From Algoriphagus locisalis (lineage in GTDB: Bacteria; Bacteroidota; Bacteroidia; Cytophagales; Cyclobacteriaceae), in assembly GCF_900116615.1 (NCBI RefSeq), contig NZ_FPBF01000001.1, forward strand, positions 601,625 to 665,624: a stretch of DNA of 64,000 bases, written 5' to 3'. Below are positions 44,399 to 53,568 of the stretch, one piece after another. A program made the position numbers and the translations under genes. Numbering within the stretch: position 1 is the first letter of the stretch; each line of letters opens with the position of its first letter. The notes beneath the pieces are model-generated. The model was given only the letters and a program-made list of their open reading frames with translations, was not told where the DNA came from and made no database searches.

Positions 44399-44626
44399 AT
44401 GAACTGCGGTCAATTCGAAGCCATGCGATCCAAAGAAGGTTCTCTGGTTTTGGGAGATCCGCAAGAGGTGATCGACAAAATTCTCATGCAACAAGAAATG
44501 ATGGGCTTGACCCGTTACCTGCTTCACCTCAGCGTAGGGACCATGCCACGAGACAAGTTGATGAAGGCTATAGAACTCTATGGTGATGTAGTTGCTCCGG
44601 TCGTCAGGAAAGCCCTTGGTAAATAG
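44399..44626 (+). pseudogene. Truncated 3' copy of the LLM oxidoreductase gene
   Basis: The last 75 codons of the upstream LLM gene in the same orientation. I count 12 base differences over 228 bases (about 95 percent identity), roughly half of them silent, and the frame is intact to a TAG. Homology starts at ATGAAC and ends a couple of bases past the stop; beyond it the two loci are unrelated, and the nested inverted repeat is absent. It is probably the remnant of a once complete tandem paralogue whose first 270 codons were deleted. A 75-residue product would lack the flavin site. Confidence 0.85.
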
Positions 44627-44763
44627 GGAATTATCTGCCCGAAAAGGGTAGAGGTTCTGCTTGAATTATTTGCTAATTACCTTCTCCTGTCCTGTAAACC
44701 AACTTATTTTGGGTGGCACCGCATTTGGAGCTATTAAGAGTATAACCTTAAAACGTACTTGCT

Positions 44764-45594
44764 ATGCCATTTTTAAAACACGAAATCGGAAACGAAAAAG
44801 TAAGAATCTTCTACCAGGATTATGGAAAAGGAGATCCTGTGATATTAATTCATGGTTGGCCCCTAAGTCATCAGGCCTGGGAAGGACAAGTTGCAACTTT
44901 GGTAGATGCCGGCTATCGGGTTATTGCATATGATAGAAGGGGATTTGGGAAATCATCCCAGCCGCTAGGTGATTACGACTATGATGCATTGACAGTAGAT
45001 CTCCGGGAACTGATCCTAGAACTCGAGTTGACGAATGTGACGCTGGTAGGCTTCAGTATGGGAGGGGGAGAGGTAGTTCGCTATTTCACGGATTACCAAG
45101 GAGATCGAGTGGTGAAAGCTGCGTTGATTGCTTCTATTATCCCTTTGGTAGCCCAAAAACCGGATAATCCTGATGGTGTTCCGCAGGAGAATCTGGATGG
45201 CATCATGGAAAATCTGAAAACCGATCGTATAGGATTTTTGAAGGGCTTTCATGAGAATTTCTACAATTTTCAAGAATTGAAAGACCGGGTATCACAGGCA
45301 AATCTGGACTATGATTTTTCTATAGCCAGTCATGCCTCACCGATTGCTACCACCAAAACAGCCAAAGCTTGGGCGACCACGGATTTCAGGTCTGAGTTGA
45401 AAAATGTAGATGTGCCGACTCTGATCGTGCATGGAGATGCAGATAACATAGTTCCTTTCCAGACTTCAGCTGCTCAGGCTTCAAAAGGTATTGCTGATAA
45501 CGAATACCACCTGATCCCTGATGCTCCACATGGGTTAAACCTTACCCATAGGGATGAAGTAAATAAATTATTGCTGGCGTTCTTAAAGAAATAA
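44764..45594 (+). CDS. Alpha/beta hydrolase, non-heme chloroperoxidase-like
   Basis: A 276-residue alpha/beta hydrolase with the triad S98 (GFSMGGG), D227 (HGDADNIVP) and H256 (DAPHGLN). The oxyanion strand is LIHGWPLSHQAWE. The sequence closely follows the cofactor-free chloroperoxidase/esterase group, which hydrolyse esters or perhydrolyse carboxylic acids. It follows the LLM fragment by 137 bases, so a lost monooxygenase-hydrolase pair is conceivable. Confidence 0.92.
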   Translation: MPFLKHEIGNEKVRIFYQDYGKGDPVILIHGWPLSHQAWEGQVATLVDAGYRVIAYDRRGFGKSSQPLGDYDYDALTVDLRELILELELTNVTLVGFSMGGGEVVRYFTDYQGDRVVKAALIASIIPLVAQKPDNPDGVPQENLDGIMENLKTDRIGFLKGFHENFYNFQELKDRVSQANLDYDFSIASHASPIATTKTAKAWATTDFRSELKNVDVPTLIVHGDADNIVPFQTSAAQASKGIADNEYHLIPDAPHGLNLTHRDEVNKLLLAFLKK

Positions 45595-45701
45595 GAGCGC
45601 TTTTAATAGAGTTGAGCCCGTCTGAATAGCCATTATTATTTGGACAGGCAACTTTTATTTATTTACACCCCAACTTCGCTAGTTTGACCTAAACCATCTG
45701 A

Positions 45702-45965
45702 ATGATGATGAACAAGTTTCTATATAAAAACACAAGACTTTCGAATTTTCTTTTGGCTATCATTCTACTGATTCCAGGAATATCGTACGCCCAATATCAA
45801 GAGAATATTCCCAAACCCAGTGGACCTGTTGACCTATCGGAAACCAGTAATCAGGTTATCTTTATAGCCTTACCCTTACTTATCCTGATCCTATATTTAA
45901 TTTTTAGGAAGAGAATCAAAAAGATAAAGAAGGATAAGAATGAAGGTATGAAAGTGGATAAGTAA
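45702..45965 (+). CDS. Small exported single-pass membrane protein (87 aa)
   Basis: An 87-residue protein with a cleavable signal (NFLLAIILLIPGISYAQ), a short periplasmic stretch with PKPSGPVDLSETS, one transmembrane helix (VIFIALPLLILILYLIF) and a strongly basic cytoplasmic tail (RKRIKKIKKDKNEGMK). I have seen this layout in conserved hypothetical proteins of Cytophagales. No function known. Confidence 0.65.
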   Translation: MMMNKFLYKNTRLSNFLLAIILLIPGISYAQYQENIPKPSGPVDLSETSNQVIFIALPLLILILYLIFRKRIKKIKKDKNEGMKVDK

Positions 45966-46157
45966 ATTTTGATGCAGAACATAAGCAATTTGTACTGTGG
46001 TTTATTAAGCTTGTGAGCTTTCAAAAGGTACTATCGCTACATTTCTTTGAAATCAACTATTATGTTGATGTAACTTTAGGACTGCCTACTTTTATTAAAT
46101 TGCATGAGATTTTAACCCGACCACTTTTACTTTGGCAATACGCCAAAAATTAACCTC

Positions 46158-46967
46158 ATGCAGATAAAAACCTATATCATTGACGCTTTCACCACCGAGC
46201 TTTTCAAAGGAAATCAAGCAGCTGTTTGCCTAATCCCCATTGAACTTTCTGAGTCACTTATGCAGTCTATAGCCAAGGAATTTGGCTTTTCGGAGACTGC
46301 CTTTGTGATCAGTAAGGATACCGGTGAGTTTGGTATCCGCTATTTTTCCCCGGTACAAGAAATACCACTTTGCGGTCATGCTACCATGGCTTCATCCAAG
46401 GCACTTTTCAATGAGTTTCCGGAACTTCACACTATTACTTTCCACACCAAACTGGCAGGTGATCTGACCGTGGTTCAGCGGAATGGGAAGATAGAAATGA
46501 GTTTTCCTCTACATCCCACAGAAGCTTGCGAGTATGATACTGAGATAAGTAAGACCTTGGGAATTACCGAAGTGAAGGATTCCAGGTACAATGCTTTTCA
46601 CAATATGCTGCTACTGCAAATGGAAAGTAGCGAGGATTTGGAAAGGCTGCAGCCTGACTTTAGCAAACTCAAAACTATTGACACCGTGCTCAGCGGAGTG
46701 TTGGTGACAGCAGAATCATCACGGGCAGACTTTGATTACGAATACCGCTATTTCTTCCCTTGGTCTGGCGCAGATGAGGACCCAGTTACTGGGGGAGTTC
46801 AGAGCTTTTTAGCAAAATACTGGTCAGAGAAATTAGGCAAAAGTACGTTGAAAGCCTTTCAATGCTCTTCACGTACAGGAAGTATGGAGGTGGAGATCAA
46901 AGCAAATTCAGTAAGCATATTCAGTAATGCGGTAATATTTTCAAGTGGTGCGTTGCATTTGAATTAG
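46158..46967 (+). CDS. PhzF family isomerase
   Basis: A 269-residue protein of the PhzF/YddE fold (diaminopimelate-epimerase-like). The catalytic Glu E46 lies in GFSETAFV. Other marks are FKGNQAAVCL at the start, RYFSPVQEIPLCGHATMASSKAL and, late, FFPWSGADEDPVTGGVQSFLAKYW. Members isomerise small hydroxy- or amino-acids; true phenazine synthesis is not implied as no other phz gene is near. Confidence 0.93.
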   Translation: MQIKTYIIDAFTTELFKGNQAAVCLIPIELSESLMQSIAKEFGFSETAFVISKDTGEFGIRYFSPVQEIPLCGHATMASSKALFNEFPELHTITFHTKLAGDLTVVQRNGKIEMSFPLHPTEACEYDTEISKTLGITEVKDSRYNAFHNMLLLQMESSEDLERLQPDFSKLKTIDTVLSGVLVTAESSRADFDYEYRYFFPWSGADEDPVTGGVQSFLAKYWSEKLGKSTLKAFQCSSRTGSMEVEIKANSVSIFSNAVIFSSGALHLN

Positions 46968-47017
46968 GATGTTTATTTGTGCCAAAACTTAATAAAAATT
47001 TATAAGTTAATATATAA

Positions 47018-47926
47018 ATGAATAAGCAAAGAGTATTTTTCACCGGAGGATCAGGAAAAGCAGGTAAACAAGTAATCCCTTATCTTTTGGAGCAAGGGCA
47101 TCAAGTGATGAATGTGGATCTCAAACCCTTGGATCATCCTGGGGTAGATAATCTGATCGCAGATATCACGGATTCCGGACAGATGTTCAACGCCATGAGT
47201 TCTTATGCTAATCTTGGCGAACTGGAGCCGGGTAATGGAGTTCCAAAGTTTGATGCCGTGGTGCACTTTGCTGCAGTGCCGAGGATTCTGATCAATCCAG
47301 ACAATGAAACCTTCCGTGTGAATACCATTGGCACCTATAATATAATTGAGGCAGCGGTGAAAATGGGAATCAAAAAGGTGATTATAGCATCTTCTGAGAC
47401 CACCTATGGCTTTTGCTTTTCTGATGGCAAGACCGATCCGGACTTTTTACCCCTTGAGGAGGATTATGATGTGAATCCCATGGATAGCTATGGCATGTCC
47501 AAAGTCGTCAATGAGAAGACCGCCAGAAGTTTTCAGCGCAGGTCTGGAATTGATATTTACGCACTTCGCATAGGGAATGAAATTGAGCCGCATGAATATA
47601 CAGAGCTCTTTCCGCACTACTTCAAACATCCTGAAGTTCGTCGTAGAAATGCCTTCAACTACATAGATGTCCGGGATCTGGGTCAGATTGTAGATTTATG
47701 CCTTCAAAAAGACGGCTTGGGCTATCAGGTATTCAATGCTGCAAACGACCAAAACGGAGCCATTATCCCCAGCAAGGAACTGGCTGAGCGCTTCTTTCCA
47801 GGTGTTCCGATTACCCGGGAACTTGGGGAACATGAGGCCCTATATTCCAACCGTAAAATCCGTGAAGTCCTAGGTTTCAAAGAGCAGCATCCATGGCAGA
47901 GGTATTTGGACTGGGAGAAGGAATAG
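47018..47926 (+). CDS. NAD-dependent epimerase/dehydratase
   Basis: A 302-residue extended SDR. Cofactor motif FFTGGSGKAGKQ, the active pair in DSYGMSKVVNEK (YxxxK), and ASSETTYG with the Ser/Thr of the triad. It resembles uronate dehydrogenases and nucleotide-sugar epimerases; the early VVHFAAVPRI block supports a uronate dehydrogenase-type substrate site, but this is not certain. It is followed by a structured repeat, not by a partner gene. Confidence 0.9.
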   Translation: MNKQRVFFTGGSGKAGKQVIPYLLEQGHQVMNVDLKPLDHPGVDNLIADITDSGQMFNAMSSYANLGELEPGNGVPKFDAVVHFAAVPRILINPDNETFRVNTIGTYNIIEAAVKMGIKKVIIASSETTYGFCFSDGKTDPDFLPLEEDYDVNPMDSYGMSKVVNEKTARSFQRRSGIDIYALRIGNEIEPHEYTELFPHYFKHPEVRRRNAFNYIDVRDLGQIVDLCLQKDGLGYQVFNAANDQNGAIIPSKELAERFFPGVPITRELGEHEALYSNRKIREVLGFKEQHPWQRYLDWEKE

Positions 47927-47935
47927 AGATTAATA

Positions 47936-48067
47936 ATTCGGCTAAAGCCGGAAAGCGATCGCAGTTTTTTTTAACTCCATCTAAAGCTGGAGAGAATTGT
48001 TGGGTATAGAAATTTCACGAGGATTGAAATTCTGTATCAATAGGAATGTGCCTTTAGCTCATTCCTA
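47936..48067. repeat. Structured intergenic repeat, copy A
   Basis: About 132 bases, matching copy B at 48403-48533. Both begin ATTCGGCTAAAGCCGGAAA, contain a CATCTAAAG-x-TGG hairpin, share the invariant run ACGAGGATTGAAATTCTG, and end in a TAGGAATG...CATTCCTA hairpin. Three short stems with TAAA-like loops are conserved in design while bases vary. Confidence 0.8.
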
Positions 48068-48081
48068 AAGCAGGATCTTTT

Positions 48082-48357
48082 CTATTTCAAATGCTTTGGA
48101 ACATCCCCATCCAATTCTTTCCACTGTTTGGTGAAATATTTCCTCACTACAAGTTTTACCGTAATACCAATTGCTGCTGTAAGGGTGGTATAAAGAATCA
48201 CTTTGCCAATAGATGCTTCATCGCTTTCGGGGTTTTTCGGAGCAGATTCACCTGTATATGCCTCATATCGATTATCAACGGCTGCTTTTGCCAGTGCCGC
48301 CACTCCAAGAGAGAGGAGTGCTGAAAGAATAGTGAATTTGTTTTTTGAAAGGTTCAT
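48082..48357 (-). CDS. DUF4235 family membrane protein
   Basis: A 91-residue membrane protein with two helices (FTILSALLSLGVAALAKAAV and IGKVILYTTLTAAIGITVKLVV). Between them lies DNRYEAYTGESAPKNPES, matching the D-x-x-W/Y-E-x-x-T-G-x-x-P-P-x-x-P block of DUF4235 proteins. Function unknown. It lies between the two copies of the structured repeat. Confidence 0.75.
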   Translation of the reverse strand: MNLSKNKFTILSALLSLGVAALAKAAVDNRYEAYTGESAPKNPESDEASIGKVILYTTLTAAIGITVKLVVRKYFTKQWKELDGDVPKHLK

Positions 48358-48402
48358 ATCATCTTTTTTAAAATAGATACAAACGCCATACGCAAAACCA
48401 TG

Positions 48403-48533
48403 ATTCGGCTAAAGCCGGAAAATATTTGAGGAATATTATTAACCATCATCTAAAGATGGTGGGAATTGGATATCGAGATTTTACGAGGATTGAAATTCTG
48501 TATCACTAGGAATGTGGCATTAGCCCATTCCTA
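48403..48533. repeat. Structured intergenic repeat, copy B
   Basis: About 131 bases, second copy of the repeat described at 47936. In this copy the middle stem is perfect (CCATC TAAA GATGG) while in copy A it carries changes on one side. A shorter related stem (TGGCTGTAGCCA) follows at 48553-48564. Confidence 0.8.
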
Positions 48534-48577
48534 TGGAGGAAAATACTCTAATCTGGCTGTAGCCAAAAACTATAGAA

Positions 48578-48790
48578 TCAAAATTCTGGATCAAAATTGA
48601 AATAAATAGGATTAGACAATCCCACCATATTTTTACCAATGCCCATAGAGTTCGGTACTTCTGGAAAAGGAGTGGGAGTGCCTTCTACCACGATTCGATA
48701 ATACGTCCGTCCGATTTCTTCTGGGGTATATAATTCAAAACCCGGACAGAAATTCTGTTCGGGTTTTTTATCCATAGGTTGTATAGGCAT
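48578..48790 (-). CDS. Doubtful small open frame (70 aa)
   Basis: A 70-residue frame from the first ATG (MPIQPMDKKPEQNFCPGFEL... ending IYFNFDPEF). Composition and codon use look protein-like (many Pro, Gly, aromatic), and no other gene uses this stretch, but a perfect terminator-like hairpin lies inside it. It may be the degraded end of a larger gene or a small real gene. No family recognised. Confidence 0.35.
   Translation of the reverse strand: MPIQPMDKKPEQNFCPGFELYTPEEIGRTYYRIVVEGTPTPFPEVPNSMGIGKNMVGLSNPIYFNFDPEF
48741..48769 (+). terminator. Terminator-like hairpin inside the doubtful frame
   Basis: Arms CCCGGACAGAA / TTCTGTTCGGG (one G-T pair) with a one-base gap, then six T on the plus strand. 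On the minus strand the exit run is shorter. Confidence 0.6.
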
Positions 48791-48958
48791 ACAAATATTT
48801 GCTCTGCTTGCTTTTAAGTTTCTACTTTTAAACCAATTACTAAAGTTTCTCTGAGTGTCAATCAAACAGAAGCGCGTCTCAATTAAAAAGTAAAATTAAT
48901 GCAAGTACTACGGTCTTTGTGCATTTTTTAATTTCTCCGCTTTCAAACTTCCAAAATC

Positions 48959-50067
48959 CTACAACATCTCAGAAAACCGAATAGCAATAGAACTTCCTAT
49001 AATGAAATTCCTGTCTGTGGTGCTGGTTCTGGTTTCAAAGATTTTGTCTTTACTTTTCAGCCAGCGACCCTCCAGCCTGCAAACGATATTCCTTGCAGGA
49101 GCATAGTCAAGGTTGAGGGAAATTCCAATGGTTCTGAATCCATGGGTTGTGCTCGTAGGAATGATAATCCCGGTTTCATCCTGGTAATACTCAGCCCTGA
49201 TTGCTGTCTTCCAACGTTTATCGATCATGTATTGACCAATGTACACTGGACTTAGCCAAAAGTCGTAAACCGAACTGTTTTTTGTTCTTTGCTGTACGCC
49301 GATGTCAAAACCTGTGGTAAAAGCAAACTTTTCTGTCACTTGAAATTGCCCATAGAAATTATTGAAATACCGCATTCTCCGGCTGATATCAGGATCGTCG
49401 GTGCCTATAAATGTGCTCCAATTCAACAGGATACTTTCTTTTGGCCTGAAAATAAGTTGAGTCCCCAAAGATAGAAGTGAATTTCCTTCCAGACGCTGTA
49501 TGCGCTGCCAGCCATTTACTACCAATCCTGCCAGTTCCCATTTCCCGGATGGGCTATAGGTCATTTTTGCTCCAGTCAGAAAATAGGGTGAGTTTTCGGC
49601 TAGGAGGGATCTTGTGAGTGTGGGATTATAGTTCGATAGTGCACTTTCAAATCCTATATGGGACGGCACTATCCCTACATCGATCCAAAGGTTTTTTTCT
49701 TAGTAAGAGAAACTCCAGCAGTGGCCTCATTGATATTTTTTAAAAGACCAGGTTCCGAGGCATAGTTATCATTGGCATAAGTACCGACTTGCATAGCCAG
49801 ATTCCCCCTGTATTTTGGATGCTGCATTTCTAATTTCACCAAACCTAAATTCAGGTTAAACTCATTATGCCTATTGTGGTTATATAAAAACTCCTGCCTT
49901 TTTTGACCTTGGGGCTGATTGAAATCATATACGTAGAATACATCTACAAAGCCAGAGAGCATAATTTCCGGTTCCTCATGCCAGAGGCTGTCCTGCTGGG
50001 CAGTAACTCTGAAACTCAATAGGCTAAAGAGGAAGACGGTACTAAACTGCCAAATCTGCTTCATCAC
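48959..50067 (-). pseudogene. Porin (beta-barrel) gene split by a one-base deletion in an A7 run
   Basis: Two frames make one outer-membrane porin of 369 residues if one A is added. The first part (ATG at 50067; signal QIWQFSTVFLFSLLSFRVTAQ, then IMLSGFVDVFYVYDFNQPQG) runs to VSLTKKKTFGSM and stops at 49675. With one more A it reads on as KKKNLWIDVGIVPSHIGFESA into the second part, which ends in barrel strand IIGSSIAIRFSEM. The fault lies in seven A (T 49692-49698 on the plus strand). The start lies inside the trkH 3' end (26-base overlap), so the porin belongs to the potassium operon. Confidence 0.8.
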
Positions 50068-51436
50068 AACTTGTGGTAATTTCCTTTCTTCTTGCTAGGA
50101 TTGCCAGACCAAAAGTAAGTACGCCCAATCTGCCCACAAACATGACAAAGATAAGGTTTACCTTTCCCCAGGCTGTCAAACTGCCAGTGATTCCGGCGCT
50201 TAGCCCCACTGTCCCTATGGCAGAAGTTGTCTCAAAAAGGATTTGATCCAATGGGAAATCTTCTGTCATTGCCAGCAGAAATGTGGATAGGAATAATACA
50301 GCTGCATAAAGCATAAAGACAGAAGTGGCTACATAGAGTCTTTCCAACGGAATGGTTTTGCCAAAGAAAGTGATTTGTTTATTGTTTCTAATCCTGTTCC
50401 ACATGATGGCCAGCAGGGCTGTCAAGGTAGTGGATTTCATTCCTCCTCCTGTGCCCGAGGGAGAGGCACCCACATACATCAGAAATATCACAATTAGCAT
50501 GACTCCTAGGGAAAAACTGCCCAGAGGAACCGTGTTGAAGCCAACAGTGGTAAGTGCTGTCATGGATTGAAAGAATGAAGCCATCAGTCTGCTATCACCC
50601 AGACTGCTTACAGACGGCTCAAAAAAGTAAATCATACCCGTGCCTAGGGATAGCAGTAGGATAATTACTCCGAAAATAGTCTTTGTGGTAAAGGTGATTG
50701 CTTTTGTTTTTCCGGTGAACCTGTTCCAAAAGTCTGTCACCACTATAAAGCCCAAGGAACCACAAATGGCCAATACTGAAATAATGGTATTAATGAAGGT
50801 ATTGTCCACAAACTGCTCAAAACTATCATTGTATAGCCCAAATCCAGCGGTACAAAATGCAGAAACACTATGGAAAATACTGCTCCAGATCGCAAAATTA
50901 TGCTCAACTCCTGCTTGGGTAAAGGCTATGTAAAAGCAAAGGGCACCAAGTGTCTCTATGATGACGGTGAAAATGATGACGGACTTTAGAAAATCTTTGA
51001 TTTCGAATCCTTTAGGCATGGAAAATTCTGCATTCAGAACCCGCTGATGCCAATGTGTTAAGGGACTTTTTCTGGAGAGCAGCACAAAAGAGGTGAAAGT
51101 CATATAGCCAATGCCTCCAATCTGAAAAAGTAACATGACCACAAACTGACCAAACCAGTTGTAGCTGTCAAATACGCTGACTGTGACCAATCCTGTGGTG
51201 GATATAGCAGAAGTAGCAATAAACAAACTGTCCAATCCGGAAACTGCCTGCTTATGAAAATAGGGTAGGCAGAGTAAAAGCCAACCGATGACGGTATAAG
51301 TCAGAAAACCATATAGCAAGTTCTGTTGGGCTGATAGTGACAGTTGGAATTTACGGTACCATTTTCTTAGCTGATACCATTTACTTGGTTTTGTTTTTTT
51401 ACGTTCGCCTGTTGGCAAATCTAATTCTAACTCCAT
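50042..51436 (-). CDS. trkH: TrkH/KtrB family potassium uptake protein
   Basis: A 464-residue membrane protein with the four M-P-M repeats of TrkH/KtrB. The selectivity loops are visible as SAISTTGLVTV, SAFCTAGFGLY, TALTTVGFNTV and SAIGTVGLSAG. It takes up potassium as a dimer controlled by an RCK protein (TrkA/KtrA). No trkA/ktrA gene is in the window. It lies downstream of the KdpE/KdpD-type genes on the same strand after about 190 bases. Confidence 0.93.
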   Translation of the reverse strand: MELELDLPTGERKKTKPSKWYQLRKWYRKFQLSLSAQQNLLYGFLTYTVIGWLLLCLPYFHKQAVSGLDSLFIATSAISTTGLVTVSVFDSYNWFGQFVVMLLFQIGGIGYMTFTSFVLLSRKSPLTHWHQRVLNAEFSMPKGFEIKDFLKSVIIFTVIIETLGALCFYIAFTQAGVEHNFAIWSSIFHSVSAFCTAGFGLYNDSFEQFVDNTFINTIISVLAICGSLGFIVVTDFWNRFTGKTKAITFTTKTIFGVIILLLSLGTGMIYFFEPSVSSLGDSRLMASFFQSMTALTTVGFNTVPLGSFSLGVMLIVIFLMYVGASPSGTGGGMKSTTLTALLAIMWNRIRNNKQITFFGKTIPLERLYVATSVFMLYAAVLFLSTFLLAMTEDFPLDQILFETTSAIGTVGLSAGITGSLTAWGKVNLIFVMFVGRLGVLTFGLAILARRKEITTSCDEADLAV

Positions 51437-51630
51437 TTTTCTGAGTGATTTGTAGATCTAGAAATAGAGCTTAGAAAGTCCCTATTCCACTGAAAATGTT
51501 GGATACTAAATGCCAGAGAGGCCATTAGACGGGCACTCTTTTATGTGACATTTTGATGGGTCAAAGGTCAGTGAAAAGGGATATGTAAAAAATCAAGGTT
51601 TATTGGCCTTGTATAAAGATTTTGTAAAGA

Positions 51631-52308
51631 CTATTCGAAGCGGTAGCCAACGCCACTTTCTGTAAGAATGTGCTTGGGATTGTTTGGATTGTTTTCCAGT
51701 TTCTTGCGAAGCGTGCCTACAAATACCCGTAAGTATTGGGTTTCGCTTTGGTAACTATATCCCCAAACCTCTTTCAGCAAAAATTGATGTGTCAAAACTT
51801 TTCCCTCGTTTTTGGCAAACAAGGCCAGTAAATTATACTCTGTGGAAGTCAGTTTTACGGTTTCCCCATTTCTTTTTACCGTACGTGCGACGAAATCAAT
51901 TTCAATTTCCCCGGAAATCAGCTTGGAATTGTTTTCTGTGTTTTGGCTTCTACGGATTGCCGATCGGATTCGTGCCAAAAGCTCGCCAGTACGGAAGGGT
52001 TTGGTCAGGTAGTCGGTTGCACCGTTGTCCAGAGCAGATACGATGTCTGTTTCATTATCTTGTACCGAGAGGATAATGATGGGGTTATTGTACCATTCTC
52101 TTAACTCTTTCAAGAGCTCGTGTCCGCTTTGATCAGGTAAGCCAATGTCGAGTAAAATCAAATCAGGTGGATGGTTCGCTGCCAGAATCAACCCTTCTTT
52201 TCCCTTGCTGGCCTGAATCACCTTATAGTCGTTGCTCTCCAGGTTGATCTGTAGCAATTTTCTTATCTGGGGTTCATCATCTATGATGAGTATCTCAGCT
52301 TTATTCAT
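51631..52308 (-). CDS. KdpE-like OmpR-family response regulator
   Basis: A 225-residue receiver plus winged-helix protein. The receiver has D54 (ILLDIGLPDQSG) and the conserved Lys in DYLTKPF. The DNA-binding part ends ETQYLRVFVGTLRKKLE...HILTESGVGYRFE, the signature of KdpE. KdpE activates potassium transporters under low potassium. It overlaps the kinase gene by eight bases. Its most likely target is the trkH-porin unit, not a KdpFABC operon. Confidence 0.92.
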   Translation of the reverse strand: MNKAEILIIDDEPQIRKLLQINLESNDYKVIQASKGKEGLILAANHPPDLILLDIGLPDQSGHELLKELREWYNNPIIILSVQDNETDIVSALDNGATDYLTKPFRTGELLARIRSAIRRSQNTENNSKLISGEIEIDFVARTVKRNGETVKLTSTEYNLLALFAKNEGKVLTHQFLLKEVWGYSYQSETQYLRVFVGTLRKKLENNPNNPKHILTESGVGYRFE

Positions 52309-53383
52309 TTTCCATCATCGCTTTAATTGAATATTCACAGGGAATTTCTAGGGTGAATTTTGCTCCGCCATGGGCTAGATTTTCCAGGAAAACTCTTCCT
52401 CCCATTGCTTCTGCAAAACCTTTTACAATAGATAGCCCTAAACCTGTTCCCCCAGTGGCGGAATTATTTAAGCGATAAAATTTGTCGAACACCAAATCAA
52501 TTTCCAGTTCGGGAAATCCTTTTCCGTTATCAGAGATCTGTATGAAGCAATTCGTTTCATTATGGCTGACTTCAATTTTTATAGTCGAATCTACAGGTGT
52601 ATGCTGTATGGCATTGTGGATCAAATTATGAAGAATATGTTCCATCAGGCCTGGATCCAGTTTTACCAAAGGCAGCTCTTCATTCGGAGAAAATTCTATG
52701 AAATGTAGGCCCACTCCAGGCTCATTTTCCTGGATTGCTGTAAATACCAACTCATTTAGATCGCACCAATCTTTTTTGGCCTGAATGAAACCTGCTTCCA
52801 ATCTGCTCATGCTCAGGAGATTTTCAACTTGACGGTTCAGCCTATTCCCGGCAATTTCAATTTCTGAATACAGTTCAATTTTGTTCTCTTCGGAGAGCTT
52901 GCTTGGGTTGTCTTTAATAGTGTCAATTGCTCCGATTATGGTGGAGATGGGCGTTCTCAATTCATGGGAAAGGGAATTGAGTAAGGTATTGTAAAGTTGT
53001 ATTGATTTTGCTTTTTCTTCCTCCTCTCTTTCCTTTCGCTCCACTTCACGGATTTTAAAGGTCAGCACGGCATTGATGGAAGCGATTACAAAATACATCA
53101 GAAACATGAGCCCATCCTCGGGAGTGCCTATATGTAAAGTCAAAGTAGGCGGAATGAAGAAGAAGTTCCATAGCAGCGCACTTAGTAAGGCAGACAGCAA
53201 TACAGGTAGGATATCAAAAAGGATTGCATTGATAGAAACCAGAACCAGTAGGATAAGGGCTACGGCTCTGTATCCAATATATCCCACTGTAAAAAAGCAT
53301 AGTGCGGCAGTGCAAACTATCAGAAGTAAGCTTATTAGGTATTGGCTTTTCTTGCTGTATTTTCTTGTTCTGAGTAAGTCCAA
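52301..53383 (-). CDS. KdpD-like histidine kinase lacking the N-terminal KdpD/Usp part
   Basis: A 360-residue kinase. Residues 15-110 form the four-helix DUF4118 region of KdpD (the run WNFFFIPPTLTLHIGTPEDG is typical). The HisKA H-box is LSHELRTPISTII with H140, and ATP motifs are HNLIHNAIQHT, DNGKGFP and GGTGLGLSIVKG. Full-length KdpD carries about 500 residues of cytosolic sensor before the helices; these are absent. It is coupled to the KdpE-like gene and begins the block. Confidence 0.92.
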   Translation of the reverse strand: MDLLRTRKYSKKSQYLISLLLIVCTAALCFFTVGYIGYRAVALILLVLVSINAILFDILPVLLSALLSALLWNFFFIPPTLTLHIGTPEDGLMFLMYFVIASINAVLTFKIREVERKEREEEEKAKSIQLYNTLLNSLSHELRTPISTIIGAIDTIKDNPSKLSEENKIELYSEIEIAGNRLNRQVENLLSMSRLEAGFIQAKKDWCDLNELVFTAIQENEPGVGLHFIEFSPNEELPLVKLDPGLMEHILHNLIHNAIQHTPVDSTIKIEVSHNETNCFIQISDNGKGFPELEIDLVFDKFYRLNNSATGGTGLGLSIVKGFAEAMGGRVFLENLAHGGAKFTLEIPCEYSIKAMMENE

Positions 53384-53513
53384 AAATTTTTGATTTAAAG
53401 ATACTTATTCAGATATAAAGATTTTGTAAATAAAATTGTGAGTAAGCTAACTCCAAGAAAGGAGAAGATTACTCGGGTAGATTTAGTGCTTCTAAAATTT
53501 GCCATTCCCTAAC

Positions 53514-53544
53514 AAAAAAAGAGAAGCAGGTTTCCCCACTTCTC
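53514..53544 (-). terminator. Terminator of the phosphodiesterase gene
   Basis: Stem GAGAAG / CTTCTC with a GG-CC extension, then seven U on the minus strand, 25 bases after the stop. Confidence 0.75.
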
Positions 53545-53568
53545 CCTATGCATTGTTCTATTGCTATG

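Noticed and set aside
44399..44626. The LLM fragment as a functional small protein
   Set aside because: It matches only the last 75 codons of a TIM-barrel enzyme and lacks the flavin site; it is a remnant.
46158..46967. Phenazine biosynthesis locus
   Set aside because: Only a PhzF-fold isomerase is present; no other phz genes are nearby.
49675..50067. Programmed -1 frameshift in the porin gene
   Set aside because: The phase of the A7 run does not make a standard slippery heptamer (it would need G-AAA-AAA to slip at both sites). Transcription slippage or a plain mutation is more likely, so it is noted only as an interruption.
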